Below are positions 9,494 through 17,950 of a stretch of DNA of 64,000 nucleotides, piece after piece. The translations under genes were made by a program, and so were the position numbers. Positions within the stretch are counted from its first letter, which is position 1; the number at the start of each line of letters is the position of its first letter. The notes under the pieces were generated by a model. It had not been told where the DNA came from. It saw only the letters and a list, made by a program, of their open reading frames with translations, and searched no databases. The DNA lies in assembly GCF_014163735.1 (NCBI RefSeq), contig NZ_JACJDV010000009.1, positions 1 through 64,000 on the forward strand, read 5' to 3'. Source of the DNA: Shewanella sp. SR44-3. GTDB lineage: Bacteria > Pseudomonadota > Gammaproteobacteria > Enterobacterales > Shewanellaceae.

Positions 9494-9808
9494 GTTGAGG
9501 CGTGGGATGAAGAGGCCACTTCAGTAGAGGCAAAGTTCATGCTAGGCATTATTATAATCGGTTGAAGTATTAGTAAAAGTAATGAAAAAAAGCTGAAATT
9601 GTTGAGTAATTAGGCGGCTTTACTTGTAAAATACTGCCGCTTAAGCAGATGGTTGAAAGTCTAGTGTGTCATCAATTGATCATCATTGCAGTACTAAAAT
9701 AAATTGTAAGAATAGCAAAGCCGCCACAGCGTTAACGTGGTGGCTGAATAACTAAAAATAACCATCTTTATCTAAGCTTTACTGCTGTTTAACTAAGGAA
9801 CACCTTGA
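9494..9808. other. Intergenic interval before cobS with two stem-loops
   Basis: This interval of about 315 bases has no gene. It contains GCGGC/GCCGC arms at about 9614–9639 and a stronger stem-loop at 9720–9744 (GCCGCCAC pairing with GTGGTGGC, one G·T pair). Neither is followed by a proper T-run, so they may be regulatory or transcript-stability elements. No B12-box motif of a cobalamin riboswitch was found. Confidence 0.4.
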
Positions 9809-10597
9809 ATGTCGAATGAATATAACTGGTTAAGACAGTTGAATTTATTTTTTGTTGCTATGGGCTTTTTTACCCGTCTACCTATTCCTGCTTGGGTGAG
9901 GGCGGATGATAATGAGCTTAAGAAATCTAGCCGTTATTTTGGCTTAGTCGGGCTGCTAATCGGCTTTATTTGTGCGTTAGTGTATTGGTTTACTCAGCAA
10001 TGGTTACCTACCAGTGTGGCTGTTTTATTGGCTATGGTCGCAGGCTTATTGGTGACGGGAGGCTTTCATGAAGATGGCTTAGCCGATACTGCTGATGGTT
10101 TTCTTGGCGGTAAGACCATTGAGGATAAGCTCAGGATCATGAAAGATGATCATTTGGGGAGCTATGGTGCCATGGTGCTGGCGTTAGCATTATTGCTTAG
10201 ATGGCAGCTGCTGGTGGAATTGGCCTTATTTAGCCCGTGGGCAGCGATTACAGGTTTTGTTGTGGCTCACACCTTGAGCCGAGTGTTGGCATCAAGCTTA
10301 ATCTTCAGTGTTAAATACGTCACCGACCTTGAGCTTGCTGAAGGTAAGCGCTTAAGTCATGACCAATCATTAAATGATTTATTTATTTTGCTGGCCAGTG
10401 GTATTTTTGTGCTGTTTTGGCTCAATGGTTTAGCGGCCTTTGTGCTGTTTATTTCCTTGTGGGCATTGCGCTTCTGTCTGTGTAAATATTTTAGAAGCCA
10501 GATTGGTGGTTACACTGGAGATACCTTAGATGCAGCCCAGCAAGTGAGTGAAATCATGTGTTACTTGGTGATCCTTGCTGTAGGCTTAAGTGCCTAA
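9809..10597 (+). CDS. cobS: Adenosylcobinamide-GDP ribazoletransferase (cobalamin synthase)
   Basis: CobS joins adenosylcobinamide-GDP with alpha-ribazole to give adenosylcobalamin, the last step of nucleotide-loop assembly, at the inner membrane. The 262-residue product has the family's acidic motif H-E-D-G-L-A-D-T-A-D-G-F near residue 90, followed by K-D-D-H-L-G-S-Y-G, and several transmembrane helices. The length is close to normal (about 250). AAGGA lies eight bases before the ATG. CobU and CobT, which normally supply its substrates, are not encoded here. With the importer and CobO it suggests salvage of incomplete corrinoids. Confidence 0.93.
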   Translation: MSNEYNWLRQLNLFFVAMGFFTRLPIPAWVRADDNELKKSSRYFGLVGLLIGFICALVYWFTQQWLPTSVAVLLAMVAGLLVTGGFHEDGLADTADGFLGGKTIEDKLRIMKDDHLGSYGAMVLALALLLRWQLLVELALFSPWAAITGFVVAHTLSRVLASSLIFSVKYVTDLELAEGKRLSHDQSLNDLFILLASGIFVLFWLNGLAAFVLFISLWALRFCLCKYFRSQIGGYTGDTLDAAQQVSEIMCYLVILAVGLSA

Positions 10598-10674
10598 GGT
10601 TGAGTGCTTAGATTTGAGGGGTTAAGTTTAAGTGCCAAAAATCTCATCGACTCAACTGAGTCGTCAACACAAAC

Positions 10675-10706
10675 ATTAATAGCGTGCTCAAATGTACGCT
10701 ATTAAT
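10675..10706. promoter_or_regulatory. Perfect 11-bp inverted repeat upstream of cobO
   Basis: ATTAATAGCGT (10675–10685) and ACGCTATTAAT (10696–10706) are exact inverted copies separated by ten bases. The repeat lies about 40 bases ahead of the chosen cobO start, and no U-tract follows, so an operator or leader hairpin is more likely than a terminator. Confidence 0.45.
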
Positions 10707-10746
10707 GCCCACCTTATTTAGTGATAAACAAAGCAAGGAGCCGCCA

Positions 10747-11439
10747 GTGAGTTCAAACCAAGACAGGCATTCAAGCCCAGAAGCACTCGAGCTAGAGTCG
10801 GCTCCTGAAACAACGCCAGATAGCACCATGAGCACAATATCTGTGGATACTCATGCCGAGCGTCATAAAAAGCGCCAACAAAAAGTAAAGCTTGCCGTTG
10901 ATGCTAAAGTCGCCGCCGCCCAAGACAGAAAAGGCATCTTGTTGGTGCTCACTGGCAACGGTAAGGGCAAGTCCACTTCAGGATTTGGCACCGTTGCCCG
11001 CGCCGTCGGTCACGGCCACAAGGCTGGGGTGGTGCAATTTATCAAGGGTAACTGGGAGTGCGGCGAACGTAACCTACTTGAAGGGGCTGGGGTTAAGTTT
11101 CATGTAATGGGTACAGGTTTTACCTGGGATACTCAAGATAAAGCCAAAGACACCGCCGCCGCGTTAGACGCGTGGCAAGCCGCTGAAGTGATGCTTAAAG
11201 ATAAGAGCTTAAATGTGGTGATGCTCGATGAGCTGACCTACATGATAAGTTATCACTACTTGCCGCTTGAGCGGGTGATTGAAGCCTTAAATAACCGCCC
11301 CTCGATGCAGCACGTGATCATCACAGGTCGCAGTTGCCACCGCGCCTTAATCGAACTTGCCGATACTGTCAGTGAAATCGTTGCAGTCAAACATGCTTTC
11401 GATAACGGCATCGCCGCTCAGGAAGGCTTTGATTATTAG
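10747..11439 (+). CDS. cobO: Corrinoid adenosyltransferase (CobO/BtuR type)
   Basis: This enzyme attaches the 5'-deoxyadenosyl group of ATP to Co(I) corrinoids, a step needed before CobS acts. The ATP-binding loop G-N-G-K-G-K-S-T is clear, as are R-A-V-G-H-G, Q-F-I-K-G-N-W and L-D-E-L-T-Y, all typical of the CobA/BtuR fold. An open frame reaches back to 10684, but the GTG at 10747 is chosen because AAGGAG stands six bases ahead of it. A later ATG at 10828 would give an E. coli-sized protein but has no ribosome-binding site. The N-terminal 25–30 residues are Ser/Glu-rich and probably disordered. Confidence 0.92.
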   Translation: MSSNQDRHSSPEALELESAPETTPDSTMSTISVDTHAERHKKRQQKVKLAVDAKVAAAQDRKGILLVLTGNGKGKSTSGFGTVARAVGHGHKAGVVQFIKGNWECGERNLLEGAGVKFHVMGTGFTWDTQDKAKDTAAALDAWQAAEVMLKDKSLNVVMLDELTYMISYHYLPLERVIEALNNRPSMQHVIITGRSCHRALIELADTVSEIVAVKHAFDNGIAAQEGFDY

Positions 11440-11770
11440 AGTCATACTATTCCCTGTGTCTGCACTATGTCACTGACCTATTCTGGGCATATGGGCTATA
11501 TTACCTAGGCAAATTACCTAGGCAAAAAGTGTTTATAGCCCAAAGTTTCAGTCAAAAAAATGATTGTCTAGACTCCATCAGTATAAAATCTAACATTACG
11601 CTGTCTTTAATGGCAGCCCATTGGATTAAAGGGGGAGTTAATGCTGTTGTGGCCATTTTAGTAAAGAGTATATTTGTATAAATAATGGCTTACAAAAAAT
11701 AAATAATGACATATTTTTCATATAGTAAGATAATTTCATTTTTATAGGATGTAGATTAATAGAGAGTGAT
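11440..11770. other. Intergenic interval, nothing assigned
   Basis: These 331 bases separate cobO from the small lipoprotein gene. The second half is strongly AT-rich and probably holds the lipoprotein promoter. I see no gene remnant, terminator with a clear T-run or known riboswitch here. Confidence 0.4.
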
Positions 11771-12316
11771 ATGAAAAAAGTAGTATTAACACTTGGGATG
11801 ACGTGTTTACTGTTAGCTGGACTATCAGGATGTAGCAGCACTCCTAAACAAGCTGCGGTACAAACAACTGAGAAATTTAATCTTGGTAATATTTCATTAA
11901 CGGTTAATCAATTTGTTACGCCTGAAATTGTATATCATAGCCATGACGAGATAAAAGACTTAGTGGTAGCTGGTATCAAATCAAATTTGAAACAGGCTGA
12001 TTTAATAACAACAGATACGACGATGAACTCGTTAGACATAGTGATGATTTATAATCGACGCTTTGTCGGTGATGCGACAGCAATCCCCTCAGACTCATTA
12101 GCATATCCAATTTATGACTATGAGATAAAAGTGAAAGATGGCGATAAGTTGTTAACCACTATTTCAAGAAAAAATTTAGTATTTAACGGTGGTTTTGCGA
12201 TGAATCTTAAGCTTATGGGCGGGTTATTAAGAGATAAATCCGATGAAACGGTTTTTATTGAAGCATTATCTAAAACCGTTGCAAAAAGCATTCAAGAATT
12301 AAAGGAAAATAACTAG
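11771..12316 (+). CDS. Small outer- or inner-membrane lipoprotein of unknown function
   Basis: The 181-residue product starts with a basic N-region (M-K-K), a hydrophobic core and the lipobox L-S-G-C followed by S-S-T-P, so it should be lipidated at the cysteine at about residue 21. Serine at +2 favours outer-membrane sorting. The mature part is a compact beta/alpha protein with no family I recognise. GAGAGTGAT upstream provides a plausible ribosome-binding site. It is a single-gene unit with its own terminator, and codon use is more AT-rich than that of the B12 genes before it. Confidence 0.8.
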   Translation: MKKVVLTLGMTCLLLAGLSGCSSTPKQAAVQTTEKFNLGNISLTVNQFVTPEIVYHSHDEIKDLVVAGIKSNLKQADLITTDTTMNSLDIVMIYNRRFVGDATAIPSDSLAYPIYDYEIKVKDGDKLLTTISRKNLVFNGGFAMNLKLMGGLLRDKSDETVFIEALSKTVAKSIQELKENN

Positions 12317-12352
12317 CTTGAAATAACCTAATGGTATTTTAAGCAGTATAAG

Positions 12353-12387
12353 GGCTTCAATCGTAAAGGTTGAAGCCTCTTTTATTT
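12353..12387 (+). terminator. Intrinsic terminator after the small lipoprotein gene
   Basis: GGCTTCAA (12353–12360) pairs with TTGAAGCC (12370–12377) and is followed by TCTTTTATTT. It may also serve the convergent gbpA gene, whose stop lies a few bases away. Confidence 0.85.
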
Positions 12388-12393
12388 ATGGGC

Positions 12394-13848
12394 CTATAAT
12401 TCAGTCCATGCCATTGTCCAGGATGCACCTACTCCAGGTTCAAAGGCGGTTGCTGATGGGGTCCATTGTTTGCAGTAACCGCTATAGGGGAAAGGTTTAC
12501 ATTGATAGACTTTCCCTGTTTTTGGTTGTAATACTGTGGTGCTGGCGGTATAGCTTTGTATTCCTTGTGGGAATATAAAGTCTGCTTCTGGCACTGGCGC
12601 TTTATCCTTTAAAAATAAGTCAAAATCCTGCTGGATAATATCACCTTGGGCCGGCTCACCTTTTACCTGTAAGTGATAATGGCCCGCTTTAGGGTTAACC
12701 ACATCCAGCACTAAGCTGGCGCTAGTATTATTAATTGCTTGATTTACAAAGCCTGAAGCTGCGCCGTCATGGTCATATAAATAACCTGAGACTTGCATGT
12801 CGGTATTGGTTGTCACATCGAAACGGACTTGGGCGGTATTATCGACAATTTCAATATCAGCGCTTAATGAGGTCACATCTAACTGATTACCAGGGGAGGG
12901 AGCTAAATCAAATCCAATTTCGACCCTTTCTATGCTTGAGTTTGCCACAGTAAAAATATCGTTCTTACCGTAAACTGGCACTATGTCACCCGCTGCATTT
13001 TTTTGTCCAGCTTTAAGCTGAGTTTGTTCAGCATTAATGGTGCTGGCGAGCAGGAAAGGCCAGTTTTGCTTATCCCCTTGGGTGGCATCAGCAATAGTGA
13101 TTAACGTTTGTTTCTCTGTTTTCTCACCATTAGCGTCAAACACGCGAGTCATGACTTTATCGCCAGCCTTAAGATCCAAAGAGGGGTTGATATCACCAAT
13201 GTCTTGCCATTGATTGGGCACATTTGTGCCTAAATTGACGTCAATCGCGTTATAGAAGCTATTGCTGGTATCACCGATTTCCCATACGGCTAAAATGACC
13301 TGGTAACCACTGTGTCCCTCTGGCACGTAGCAATTATGGGTCACGAGTTTAGGTGGCTGGACCATGGCGCCATCGACCACACAAAAAGGGGCTAAATCAA
13401 AACTTGCACGGCTCAAAGCTTGGCTCTGATCCCAGTTTTGCTTGGTTAAATAGTAGCGCCAGTTACGGGTTACATGGTTAGCGGTAAATTGCCAAGTAAA
13501 GGCATTCCACCCTGAGGTGATAGCGGTTTTTGACCAGCGGCTTGGGCTTTGCACATCTAGAGGTGAAAATGCACCATTGGCCGCGCTGGCTAACTTGCCA
13601 TCAGCGGGGCCAGCCTCTGGAAATCCAGAGGGGCCTTCAACACTTTGAGGCTCCCATTGCACTGCGCCACAGCTAGTGTTATTACCTGTTTTACAGGCGT
13701 AGGAACGTGACTCTGGCGCCAGCACATAGCCATGGGCTAACGCTGACTGGCTGGTCACAACTTGGCTTGCTATGAGCGAGGCGGTTATGATGCTGAGTTT
13801 TAAACAATGAGGTAAAACAGTAGGGTTTGCCACTTTAATGCACTCCAT
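12394..13848 (-). CDS. gbpA: GbpA-like chitin-active lytic polysaccharide monooxygenase
   Basis: The 484-residue product has a long signal peptide ending A-L-A followed by H-G-Y-V. Cleavage exposes the N-terminal histidine that forms the copper histidine brace of AA10 monooxygenases. The second brace histidine is probably in F-T-A-N-H-V-T-R-N, and the conserved aromatic lies in N-S-F-Y-N-A-I-D-V. After the catalytic domain (to about residue 205) come GbpA-type middle domains and a C-terminal Trp/Tyr-rich chitin-binding module with C-K-P-F-P-Y-S-G-Y-C-K-Q-W. The length matches Vibrio GbpA (485). It is secreted, binds GlcNAc polymers and oxidatively cleaves chitin. The gene stands alone. Confidence 0.93.
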   Translation of the reverse strand: MECIKVANPTVLPHCLKLSIITASLIASQVVTSQSALAHGYVLAPESRSYACKTGNNTSCGAVQWEPQSVEGPSGFPEAGPADGKLASAANGAFSPLDVQSPSRWSKTAITSGWNAFTWQFTANHVTRNWRYYLTKQNWDQSQALSRASFDLAPFCVVDGAMVQPPKLVTHNCYVPEGHSGYQVILAVWEIGDTSNSFYNAIDVNLGTNVPNQWQDIGDINPSLDLKAGDKVMTRVFDANGEKTEKQTLITIADATQGDKQNWPFLLASTINAEQTQLKAGQKNAAGDIVPVYGKNDIFTVANSSIERVEIGFDLAPSPGNQLDVTSLSADIEIVDNTAQVRFDVTTNTDMQVSGYLYDHDGAASGFVNQAINNTSASLVLDVVNPKAGHYHLQVKGEPAQGDIIQQDFDLFLKDKAPVPEADFIFPQGIQSYTASTTVLQPKTGKVYQCKPFPYSGYCKQWTPSATAFEPGVGASWTMAWTEL

Positions 13849-14856
13849 TTGCAGCCTAATTAGCTCACATTTAGCTATAGGCGTAGATATAAAAGTGGTA
13901 TTTGGACAAACAACAGCATTAAAAAATGCGAGTTTATTTTTACAGAACCAGATACAAGATCCAGTTCTGCAGCAGCCCCGCTATCTTAGTTTGTGTAAAA
14001 GATTTTCTAAGAAATCCATTTACAACCTTAGACCGGAAGCTTTGCGTCCTAATTTTTCAATTAGTTTGCCAAACACTATGAGTGTTAGCTTGAGTCATAT
14101 CCCTGATATCAGGGTCGTTGTCATGTGCAACAAAACTCCAGCTAACGGATTTAAGCTAGCAACAAAAACAAATACTGTCAAAGAAGCTCTGAGAATCAAT
14201 ACTAAGGCATTACGCTTAGGTGACACTAACAGGACAATGGGAATTATTTTCTTTTAAGTTAAATGTTTAGGTGTTTTTTTTCTGTATTCGTTATTGCCTA
14301 ATCAACCTTGCTTCAATATGAATTTGTATGTAAATGGTGAGCTAAAGTCACAACGAAGGTTCCTGAACGAAGGTTTCAAGCCGTTATCCCCTTATGTAGG
14401 TGTTGTTCGGCTGAGTCAAGGGCCATTACGGCGGAAATTTTAAAGTTCATGGTGGGATAGATAGCGGGACTAACTCGCAGCTATTATTTCTAAAAGTGAG
14501 AAATGCTTTTCCCGAGTTAAGTTTATTCGTACGACATTTGCTAAATTAAGTTGTCGCTAATTGCTGAGGTCTAGGCATAACTACCCAAGCCGCTATGAAA
14601 ATATCTTTATTAGCGATTTGTTGTGGTTTCTTTTTTTTGTTTTTATTGTCCATTGTTGTTTCAAGTTTAAGATACAAGTTTAATCGTTATTTCATAAATT
14701 TATTGCAGCTCTGTAATAGCTTTGATACATTCCTGCGCCACAAAGTTGTAATCTCATGTTTATGTAAATGGATAACATAAAGCGTCGATAATTTCTTGTG
14801 GAAATATTGAAAAAAGTAAGTATTTAATGGAATTTAAAAAATATAGGAAGTATTTG
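13849..14856. other. Intergenic kilobase between gbpA and a lipoprotein gene
   Basis: No reading frame here looks real: the open frame at 13838–14257 has no ribosome-binding site, overlaps the gbpA start on the other strand and has an unnatural composition. Visible structure includes a perfect 14-bp palindrome at 14101–14114 and a short direct repeat CGAAGGTT (around 14372 and 14387). The two divergent promoters must lie within it. The low gene density is unusual for this window. Confidence 0.5.
14101..14114. promoter_or_regulatory. Perfect 14-bp palindrome upstream of gbpA
   Basis: CCCTGATATCAGGG is exactly self-complementary. It lies about 255 bases before the gbpA start. Its size suits a dimeric repressor or activator, but I cannot name the protein. 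Confidence 0.35.
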
Positions 14857-16860
14857 ATGTCACATAATATTAAAATAGCGTTAGCTGTTTCAGCAGCATT
14901 GTCTTTGTCCGGTTGTTTAGAGGTTGAAGATAAGAATAACGATGGTGTTGTTGCTGCGCTAGAGGCTCAAAACAAATTATTACAAGGCCAAATTGACGCA
15001 AATATTGCACCGATTAATTTATCCGCAACAATTAAGGGTGCCAGTGCAGATGTTGATTTATCTGATGCCCAAGTTTCAATCAAGTTTAGCGGTGAATGGT
15101 CGGCGCCTGTTAATGTCACTAATGCCAAGGTGCTTCTGACTAAACAAGCTGCAAACAGTGATTTCTTATTGAAAGTGGCCAGCCCTTCAGCAGCGTTCGT
15201 TTCCATGACTTTCAAAGGCATGACAAAAATGAGCTCACAAGGTCAAGTCATCAGCCAAGATCTCGGTGAAATCTTAGTGGGTAAGCCAAAAGAAAAGCTA
15301 CTTACACTGTTAGATACGGGCAAAAACACCTATGTTGAGAACTTAGAGATATATCCACAATATGTTGTAAACAATTCCCCGTACAATTACAGCCCTTATA
15401 ACTTAGAACTACTTCAACAAGAGAGCTTTGCTGTCTACACGAAAGAGACTGGCGAGTACAAGCTGGTATTACCCGAAGGGATCTCAACTGAGTTGCATGC
15501 AAAACTCGATGTCGATAGCGATGGTGTTAGCGATTTCGAGTTGGAGCTTGGGCAGGACGGCTCTGCGACTAAGCTATTGAGTGCAAGCAAGGTATGGGCT
15601 GAAAATACCCTTTATCTAAAAGAAGTCAACCAGTTAAGGGAATATAATTTACGCTTGAGCTTGCTCGATGATGAGGGTTTAGCGTTAAAAGGAGCTAGAG
15701 TCTCAACAAGTGATAATGATAATGGCAATGCTTATTTTGCTTATGACACTGCCAGTTCTCAGTATGTCTTAGATACTCGGTACAGGGGAGCTCTTACGGT
15801 TAAAATACCTAGTTTTACTGTTGGTAACCTGAACTACACTAGCGCTGAAATGACAATTTATCCGACTGATTTTGAAAAGCAATACCGAGTTCAAGTCTCT
15901 GGCAATCAGCACCAAAATTTTGTTACCGAAATCGTAGATGGCAAACTTAATTTAGTTGTAGCTTTATCTACATTTAGTTACCAGTCACCTTCAATCACAG
16001 CGCTTTCACAGAAGGTTAAAGACAATAAACTTGAGATTTTTTATTCGGCGCCAGTCGAATTAATTAAAGAAAATGGCAAGCAGATTAGTGTGACATTAGC
16101 CTCTGTGAATGCATTGAAAGTTATACTTGGAAATACCACTAATGATCAGGGGGTCTCACCGGGTAGCACTTCGGTCAAACGTGATAATAAAACTCTTGAG
16201 TCGCAAGTCACGCTAACGTTAAACGGAACTAAACTGACGGCATCACCTAATCCAGCATCATTAGATGATGGTGAATATGAGTATCGGATCGGCAAGCTAG
16301 TTAATGTGATTTCTGGTCAACAGGAAGACGTTTCTAATGACAATTTAAGCAGATTTGATGTATACAAAAATAGCTTTAGCATTAATGATATTGTGTTGGA
16401 TAACACAAATTACACTACCAATGGTGCACTCGTCGTTGGCAAAAATACTGCCGATGTTGCTGTATCTTGCAGTTGGTGCGGCTCTAACTCAAATGTTAGA
16501 GCATATTTCCCAATGTCTATTAATAGCTTAAGGGAGTTCACTCTCACTATGACCTCTTATACGACTAACGGAGTCAACATTGCTGCAAACAATGTGATCC
16601 AAGTCGTTCAGTCTGGTTACCTGGGAAATGTAAATAAGCAATACTTGTTAAAAGCGGCTCATAATGAAAATGTTATTTATGATTCTGTATCTCCTCTGAG
16701 GGGAACTAGCTTAGAATCCGGTTACAGATATTCAAGTAATGCTTACCTCTATCTAGAGGATGATACTGTAAGCCGTACAAATAGTGCTACATTTGATTAT
16801 AGTTACACGACTAAGGCTGGTGAGAGTAAAACTGGAACTATTACCCTAAAAGTCATGTAA
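14857..16860 (+). CDS. Large lipoprotein of unknown function
   Basis: The roughly 667-residue product has a signal peptide and the lipobox L-S-G-C about 20 residues from the chosen start, so it is predicted to be lipid-anchored. The ATG at 14857 is preferred because AGGAAG stands seven bases ahead; an upstream ATG at 14827 has a weaker site. Right after the lipid anchor comes an acidic E-D-K-N-N-D-G-V stretch, then a predicted heptad-like segment (A-L-E-A-Q-N-K-L-L-Q-G-Q-I) and a long beta-rich region with many Ser, Thr, Asn and Tyr residues, as in surface adhesion-like modules. The cysteine pair C-S-W-C lies near residue 545. I recognise no catalytic motif or named family. Confidence 0.8.
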   Translation: MSHNIKIALAVSAALSLSGCLEVEDKNNDGVVAALEAQNKLLQGQIDANIAPINLSATIKGASADVDLSDAQVSIKFSGEWSAPVNVTNAKVLLTKQAANSDFLLKVASPSAAFVSMTFKGMTKMSSQGQVISQDLGEILVGKPKEKLLTLLDTGKNTYVENLEIYPQYVVNNSPYNYSPYNLELLQQESFAVYTKETGEYKLVLPEGISTELHAKLDVDSDGVSDFELELGQDGSATKLLSASKVWAENTLYLKEVNQLREYNLRLSLLDDEGLALKGARVSTSDNDNGNAYFAYDTASSQYVLDTRYRGALTVKIPSFTVGNLNYTSAEMTIYPTDFEKQYRVQVSGNQHQNFVTEIVDGKLNLVVALSTFSYQSPSITALSQKVKDNKLEIFYSAPVELIKENGKQISVTLASVNALKVILGNTTNDQGVSPGSTSVKRDNKTLESQVTLTLNGTKLTASPNPASLDDGEYEYRIGKLVNVISGQQEDVSNDNLSRFDVYKNSFSINDIVLDNTNYTTNGALVVGKNTADVAVSCSWCGSNSNVRAYFPMSINSLREFTLTMTSYTTNGVNIAANNVIQVVQSGYLGNVNKQYLLKAAHNENVIYDSVSPLRGTSLESGYRYSSNAYLYLEDDTVSRTNSATFDYSYTTKAGESKTGTITLKVM

Positions 16861-16900
16861 TTAGTTTTCATAAGGTTGATTTCATCAGTTAGTAGAAACA

Positions 16901-16928
16901 AGCCCTGCAGATTCGCGGGGCTTTTTTT
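16901..16928 (+). terminator. Intrinsic terminator after the large lipoprotein gene
   Basis: AGCCCTGC (16901–16908) pairs with GCGGGGCT (16914–16921, one G·T pair) and is followed by a run of seven T's. Confidence 0.9.
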
Positions 16929-16948
16929 GCTAAGGGAGTAACCCTTAG

Positions 16949-17038
16949 GCCGCCCTGCAGCTATCCGATGAACCTTGGCAGCCGGATGAGCAAGATCTAC
17001 AACGGCTAGAATTTTTAAAGCAACAGGTAGGAGAATAG
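16949..17038 (+). pseudogene. Possible C-terminal gene remnant (about 28 codons)
   Basis: A short frame ending in TAG at 17036–17038 reads A-L-Q-L-S-D-E-P-W-Q-P-D-E-Q-D-L, then Q-R-L-E-F-L-K-Q-Q-V-G-E. Its composition (acidic, Trp-containing, helical end) looks like the tail of a real protein rather than chance translation. A stop codon lies just upstream, there is no start codon, and it follows a terminator. I cannot name the parent gene. It may mark a deletion breakpoint. Confidence 0.3.
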
Positions 17039-17115
17039 GGGCTGTTATCCTTTTAGTGTGTATACCCTAGATCTAGATATGTTACTTTACACCCATTGAG
17101 AGACAAACAGAGCTG

Positions 17116-17787
17116 ATGATGAAGAAAACGGCGATAGTTTTAGGGGCTACAGGCTTGGTTGGCCAATCTGTGGTTGAGCAATTAGTTAATGCTGCGCATA
17201 TTGAAAAAATCATTAGCATAACCCGCAGCCCTGTGGCTTATTCATCCGCTAAGGTGGTGAATTATGTTGTTAACTTTGAACGTTTAGCCGCTTACAGCGC
17301 TGCTTTTAAGGGGGATATCTTGTTCTCGTGCCTTGGGACAACGCTTAAGCAAGCAGGCTCATTAGCAGCTCAGCGCAAGGTCGATATTGATTATCAATTT
17401 GAGGCAGCACAACTTGCGCTTAATAACGGCGTATCCCACTATTTATTAGTTTCATCCAGTGGCGCCAGTGAAAAAAGCAATAGCCCCTATTTAAAAATGA
17501 AAGGGGAGTTAGAAGTAAAAGTGGGCGCGTTAGGTTTTAATCGCATCAGCATTTTTCAACCCTCACTATTGCTGGGTGTTCGCAGGCAGTTTCGCTTAGG
17601 CGAAAGAATCGCAGCTTATATTCTCCCTGTGATTTGCAGCATCCCTTTTCTTAGGCGTTATCGCCCGATAACAGGCAATGAAGTGGCAAAAAAGATGGTG
17701 TTAGTTAGCCAAGAAGCTGGAGAACGATTGGAGACATTTAAATTAGATGAAGTTTTTGTCAAGAAGGGGCTATGGGCTCGAACATAG
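17116..17787 (+). CDS. NAD(P)-binding Rossmann protein, TIP30/HTATIP2-like
   Basis: The 223-residue product begins with the nucleotide-binding motif G-A-T-G-L-V-G and has the atypical short-chain dehydrogenase layout: S-C-L-G-T-T after strand 4, L-V-S-S-S-G-A and the Y-L-K-M-K-G-E-L-E segment, where Y-x3-K is the usual catalytic pair. Bacterial members are annotated as oxidoreductases or nucleoside-diphosphate-sugar epimerase-like proteins with unknown substrates. Two ATGs are adjacent (17116 and 17119); either could be used. The 3' half is duplicated at 19859–20137 on the other side of the hipBA module. Confidence 0.85.
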   Translation: MMKKTAIVLGATGLVGQSVVEQLVNAAHIEKIISITRSPVAYSSAKVVNYVVNFERLAAYSAAFKGDILFSCLGTTLKQAGSLAAQRKVDIDYQFEAAQLALNNGVSHYLLVSSSGASEKSNSPYLKMKGELEVKVGALGFNRISIFQPSLLLGVRRQFRLGERIAAYILPVICSIPFLRRYRPITGNEVAKKMVLVSQEAGERLETFKLDEVFVKKGLWART

Positions 17788-17950
17788 CATCCCAGCAGCC
17801 TAGCTCAATAGTTTAACTCGAACCATTTAGCGCCATGCTCTCGTATTGGCTCCAGTGTAACTTTTTAGCTTTAATCAAGAGGTATTAATTGAGCCGCTCA
17901 TCGATAAACTTTGGCCGGAGTTCTAGCGCGTTTTGCCCCCCTATTGAAGA

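Noticed and set aside
13838..14257. Open reading frame of 139 codons upstream of gbpA
   Set aside because: It has no ribosome-binding site, an unnatural amino-acid mix and covers a perfect palindrome; it overlaps the gbpA start on the other strand.
14595..14780. Small hydrophobic open frame before the large lipoprotein
   Set aside because: It lacks a ribosome-binding site, and the T-rich DNA alone explains the hydrophobic residues.
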